8,657 bases of DNA from Treponema sp. (GTDB lineage: Bacteria; Spirochaetota; Spirochaetia; Treponematales; Breznakiellaceae), in NCBI GenBank assembly GCA_031258505.1, contig JAIRMT010000189.1:1-8657 (forward strand), given 5' to 3'. Each line of letters begins with the position of its first letter. Position 1 is the first letter of the stretch. A program made the translations under genes and the position numbers. The notes beneath the pieces were generated by a model. The model worked only from the letters and a program-made list of their open reading frames with translations, was not told the origin of the DNA and ran no database searches. Shown here one piece after another: positions 6,505 through 8,657 of the stretch.

Positions 6505-7326
6505 ATGCTTCCCATTATGCTTCAGTTATATAATGTCCGCGACGAGCTGGCAAAAGATTTTGATGAGACTCTTGCCCAAGTTGCCAGCATTGGCTATCGG
6601 TTTGTTGAGCTGGCTCTGGCCACAAGCTATGGCAAGACCGCAGCCCAGTTCAAGGCGAGCCTAGACAAGGCCGGCCTCAGCGCTGTTTCCGCCCATGTAC
6701 CCTTCCGTAACATGACCTCGGATCCCGATACATCCATCAGTTTCCATATAGACATAGGCTGTAAATACATTGTCATTCCCTACCTTGCTGAAGAGGATCG
6801 CAGCACTGGCACAAAATATGAGGAAGTAAAAGAAGAAATAGCCAAACTCGGTGAGTTCGTGAACAAAAAGGGCGGCGTCCTCCTCTATCATAACCACGAG
6901 TTTGAATTCTCCGATTACTGTGGCAAATACGCCCTGGACGATCTGTATGACTCGGTTCCGGCCAGTCTCCTCCAGACTGAAATTGACGTGTGCTGGGCTA
7001 GAGTGGGCGGCGTAGACCCGGCTGCTTACATCAGGAAATACTCAGGCCGCGCCCCAGTGGTTCACTTGAAAGACTTTGATTCGTCAGGTGGAGGGCAGAT
7101 AAAGGCTGACTATGACCTGATAGGCGAAGCAAGAAAAGCCCGTCAGATGGGCGCTTTCCCGTTTAGGGCAGTAGGGCATGGCGTACAGGACATACCCGGC
7201 ATACTCAGGGCTGCTCAACAGGCTGGCGCCGAGTGGGTCGTCGTAGAACAGGACCTTCCCTCGCCCGGAAAAACGTCTTTGGAATGTGCCAAAGAAAGCC
7301 TAGATTATCTTAATGGTCTTGATTAA
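6505..7326 (+). CDS. Sugar phosphate isomerase/epimerase (IolE-like TIM barrel)
   Basis: Member of the xylose isomerase-like TIM-barrel superfamily (AP endonuclease 2 fold), which isomerises, epimerises or dehydrates sugars and inositols with a divalent metal. I chose ATG 6505 (273 aa) over ATG 6493 (277 aa) because of the GGAG spacing. Motifs in order: LQLYNVRDEL at the N-terminus, FVELA with E35, HVPF at 64-67, YHNHEFEF at 128-135, EIDVCWARVGG at 159-169, RAPVVHLKDFD at 182-192 and WVVVEQDLP at 244-252. The E/D/H/E residues in these motifs are the expected metal ligands. Exact substrate cannot be told. It appears monocistronic, with its own promoter and leader stem-loop. It is not next to other inositol or sugar catabolism genes in this window, so a metabolic pathway cannot be assigned. 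Confidence 0.88.
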   Translation: MLPIMLQLYNVRDELAKDFDETLAQVASIGYRFVELALATSYGKTAAQFKASLDKAGLSAVSAHVPFRNMTSDPDTSISFHIDIGCKYIVIPYLAEEDRSTGTKYEEVKEEIAKLGEFVNKKGGVLLYHNHEFEFSDYCGKYALDDLYDSVPASLLQTEIDVCWARVGGVDPAAYIRKYSGRAPVVHLKDFDSSGGGQIKADYDLIGEARKARQMGAFPFRAVGHGVQDIPGILRAAQQAGAEWVVVEQDLPSPGKTSLECAKESLDYLNGLD

Positions 7327-7433
7327 GCGTCTTCATCGCCTTGACTTGCCGCTGCCGCGCCATTCAACTTCCCGCGATAGGCATATCTTATGCTCTCTCA
7401 CCAACGAAGTTTCCGCAGAATTTTCTCAAACCA

Positions 7434-7462
7434 TTGATAATTTTTTTACAGCCCGATATAAT
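7434..7462 (+). promoter_or_regulatory. Near-consensus promoter upstream of the 21-bp array
   Basis: TTGATA (7434-7439, five of six) and TATAAT (7457-7462, perfect) with the ideal 17-bp spacer: the strongest promoter-like sequence in the window. Transcription would start near 7469. It would read through the whole repeat array into the gene at 8059, giving either a leader of about 590 bases or a translated repeat frame. The preceding stretch (7327-7433) shows no gene and no clear terminator. Confidence 0.65.
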
Positions 7463-7468
7463 TTTAGT

Positions 7469-8059
7469 ATGGACTTGAAGAAACGCCAGATGTCCACCAG
7501 CCGTTTATTTTCTCACGTCTCATGTCTCACGGTTATACTCTATAGAGCGCAGCGTGTCAAGTACCTAACACCGAAAATCCCTTGGTTTAGTCATTTTTCT
7601 CTGTTTGGACAGCAAACTCCCTTATTTTTAGACAAAAGCGCTCCATTCGGAGGTTTGAATGTCTTATCCATTGGCTGGAACGATTTATTCCGCCTCCCGA
7701 ATGAACTGTTTTGCCAGCAGAACGCCTCATTCGTAGGCAAGAGCGCCTCATTCGTAGGCAAGAATGGCTCATTCGTAGGCAAGAATGGCTCATTCGGAGG
7801 CAAGAACGCTTCATTCGTAGGCAAGAGCGCCTCATTCGTAGGCAAGAACGCTTCATTCGTAGGCAAGAATGGCTCATTCGGAGGCAAGAACGCTTCATTC
7901 GGAGGCAAGAGCGCCTCATTCGTAGGCAAGAACGCTTCATTCGTAGGCAAGAATGGCTCATTCGGAGGCAAGAACGAATCATTCTTAGGCAAGAATGAAC
8001 CATTCTTAGGCAAGAACAACCCGTTCATAGGGAAAATAGATATAAAAGGAGTTGTATAA
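7469..8059 (+). CDS. Possible heptad-repeat protein (uncertain ORF)
   Basis: A 196-residue frame from ATG 7469, which sits at the predicted transcription start with no Shine-Dalgarno (possibly leaderless; ATG 7490 is an alternative, and the open frame extends back to ATG 7313). From about residue 44 it reads as heptads: six loose ones (SLFGQQT, PLFLDKS, APFGGLN and so on) and fifteen close to x-S-F-V/G-G-K-N/S, then DIKGVV. The stop is in TAATG, overlapping the next gene's ATG by one base. In favour: the frame survives the decayed units, and the junction is typical of coupled genes. Against: four of six frames are open across the array, no ribosome-binding site is visible, and the first 40 residues resemble no family I know. 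No signal peptide or membrane segment. Confidence 0.3.
   Translation: MDLKKRQMSTSRLFSHVSCLTVILYRAQRVKYLTPKIPWFSHFSLFGQQTPLFLDKSAPFGGLNVLSIGWNDLFRLPNELFCQQNASFVGKSASFVGKNGSFVGKNGSFGGKNASFVGKSASFVGKNASFVGKNGSFGGKNASFGGKSASFVGKNASFVGKNGSFGGKNESFLGKNEPFLGKNNPFIGKIDIKGVV
7598..8038. repeat. 21-bp tandem repeat array, 15 clear plus 6 decayed units
   Basis: Fifteen contiguous 21-bp units run from 7724 to 8038 without spacers. In the frame of the downstream gene's TAATG junction, each unit is a variable codon (gcc, gct, ggc or gaa), then tca-ttc, a variable codon (gta, gga, tta or ata), then ggc-aag, then aac, aat or agc. Units 13-15 (7976-8038) diverge toward the 3' edge. Six further units upstream (7598-7723) keep the 21-base register: a TT-containing Phe codon at unit position 3 in five of six, and an Asn/Ser/Thr codon at position 7 in all six, but little else. 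The last 21 bases (8039-8059) contain the next gene's ribosome-binding site. Unbroken tandem structure rules out CRISPR. Confidence 0.95.
7724..7975. repeat. Three 84-bp higher-order repeats within the array
   Basis: Units 1-12 group in fours: 7724-7807, 7808-7891 and 7892-7975. The second and third differ at one base (a gta versus gga codon in their first unit); 63 bases (7829-7891 and 7913-7975) are identical. The first block differs from the second at only a few positions. This indicates recent duplication of a four-unit block. Confidence 0.85.
8045..8051 (+). promoter_or_regulatory. Strong ribosome-binding site for the 8059 gene
   Basis: AAAGGAG seven bases before ATG 8059, within the last 21-base register of the repeat frame. 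It secures the start of the downstream gene. Confidence 0.85.
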
Positions 8060-8657
8060 TGTCAGAAACTTTAGACTGGTTCCCCGGAACGCGGGATGGA
8101 CAGTTGGCAAAGGCAAAGGCATGGGGGCATGTGCTTGCATCAAGCAGTCCGCCGCCCTTCGGCGTGCCGCAGACTGAGGTTACTAGCTTTGCGGCCCTGA
8201 CCACTCAGGCGGATAACACCCTTGAGCTGGCAAAGTCAGGCGAGCGCACGCCGGTAATCACCGCGCAGTGCAGGGATGACTTTGAGAAGCTGGAAGCTAA
8301 GATGCGGTTTATCAAGAGCCGCTATTTCATCGGCCTTACCGACGCGGAACTCGCCTCTCTGGAACTCCGGCCCCACAAGGATCGCTCGCCCGTACCGCCG
8401 CCCCAGGGCTTCCCCGAAGCGGACGTGAGCTATCCCGGCGTGCATACCCTAGACCTGCACCCGCGGCCCGTGGCTGGTCAGCCCCCGCTCAACCCGCGTT
8501 CCGGCTACGGCTACCGAATCTACTGGGGCGTGATGCCGCCCGGCGGAGCCACAGTGGAGGCGGCGACCGGAGAGAAGCGGGAACTGATGAGGCCGCCGGT
8601 CTCCGGCAAGGAGCTTCCCCATTCCCGTTGGACGCGGCGGCGGAAAGAACGCTTCAG
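8059..8657 (+). CDS. Protein of unknown function downstream of repeat array, 3'-partial
   Basis: Open from ATG 8059 to the window edge (199 codons visible, no stop). AAAGGAG lies seven bases upstream, and the ATG overlaps the stop of the repeat frame (TAATG). The protein opens SETLDWFPGTRDGQLAKAKAW, continues as a probably helical region (about 15-95, including TTQADNTLELA and FEKLEAKMRFIKSRYF), then a Pro-rich segment (about 110-125). A part with likely beta character follows (VSYPGVHTLDLHPRP, YGYRIYWGV), and the visible end is basic (HSRWTRRRKERF). No signal peptide or membrane segment is seen. I recall similar proteins (WFPG/WLP start, Y-PG-H, RRKKERF) as a family of unknown function, often multicopy, in host-associated treponemes and some other bacteria; I cannot name a domain. 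GC-rich third positions support coding. Function unassigned. Confidence 0.75.
   Translation, partial: MSETLDWFPGTRDGQLAKAKAWGHVLASSSPPPFGVPQTEVTSFAALTTQADNTLELAKSGERTPVITAQCRDDFEKLEAKMRFIKSRYFIGLTDAELASLELRPHKDRSPVPPPQGFPEADVSYPGVHTLDLHPRPVAGQPPLNPRSGYGYRIYWGVMPPGGATVEAATGEKRELMRPPVSGKELPHSRWTRRRKERF

Noticed and set aside
7313..7468. Starting the heptad ORF at ATG 7313
   Set aside because: This ATG lies inside the isomerase gene and upstream of the predicted promoter, and the extra 52 residues look non-coding.
7591..8028. Reverse-strand ORFs across the array as genes
   Set aside because: They are open because the 21-bp period keeps stops out of several frames. ATG 8028 has no Shine-Dalgarno, and the only upstream promoter-like sequence on that strand (CTGACA, 17 bp, TATCTA) has a poor -10.
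7724..8038. CRISPR array
   Set aside because: Units are contiguous 21-mers with no unique spacers and no cas genes are nearby; this is a simple tandem repeat.
8236..8445. Minus-strand 69-residue ORF
   Set aside because: It lies opposite the strongly initiated 8059 gene, has no recognisable motif, and is a shadow of a GC-rich coding frame.

Overview
The window is about 8.7 kb of bacterial DNA, roughly 50% GC by eye. Gene content points to a spirochaete of the Treponema type: a large OmpA-family envelope protein with treponeme-like N-terminal sequence, a TPR/SPOR envelope protein, a LapA-like membrane protein beside miaB, an RNase Z, and a heptad-repeat array ahead of a family of unknown function that I recall from host-associated treponemes. 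Genus assignment is inference; a termite-gut treponeme with mid-range GC fits best.

Layout. (1) 1-2178, plus strand: 3' part of an OmpA-family protein whose reading frame is still open at the left edge. (2) 2179-2247: convergent junction with a short motif resembling a dispersed bacterial repeat. (3) 5189 down to 2248, minus strand: a tightly packed four-gene unit, in transcription order a small glycine/alanine-rich membrane protein, miaB, a LapA-like two-span membrane protein, and a secreted TPR + SPOR-domain protein. Each successive pair overlaps (4, 13 and about 26 bp), and two genes appear to use TTG starts. (4) 5291-6220, plus strand: RNase Z (rnz), divergent from that unit, with no visible Shine-Dalgarno and a -10-like box placed so that the mRNA may be leaderless. 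(5) 6221-6504: an intergenic region holding a good sigma-70 type promoter with a palindrome in its spacer, and a perfect 11-bp stem-loop resembling the right end of IS200/IS605-TnpB elements. (6) 6505-7326: a sugar phosphate isomerase/epimerase (IolE-like TIM barrel). (7) 7327-8058: 732 bases without a secure gene. It holds a near-consensus promoter (TTGATA, 17 bp, TATAAT) and then a 21-bp tandem array: fifteen clear units (7724-8038) preceded by six decayed ones (7598-7723). (8) 8059 to the right edge: 5' part of an unrecognised-function gene with a strong ribosome-binding site. The repeat-encoded reading frame stops in TAATG, so its stop overlaps the start of this gene.

How the parts may work together. 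tRNA maturation is represented twice (MiaB 2-methylthiolation; RNase Z 3'-end cleavage) and the remaining minus-strand genes look like envelope functions. The most unusual part is the right-hand module of promoter, homogenising 21-bp/heptad array, TAATG junction and unknown gene. Whether the array acts as peptide, RNA leader or DNA is not settled by the sequence: four of six frames are open through it.
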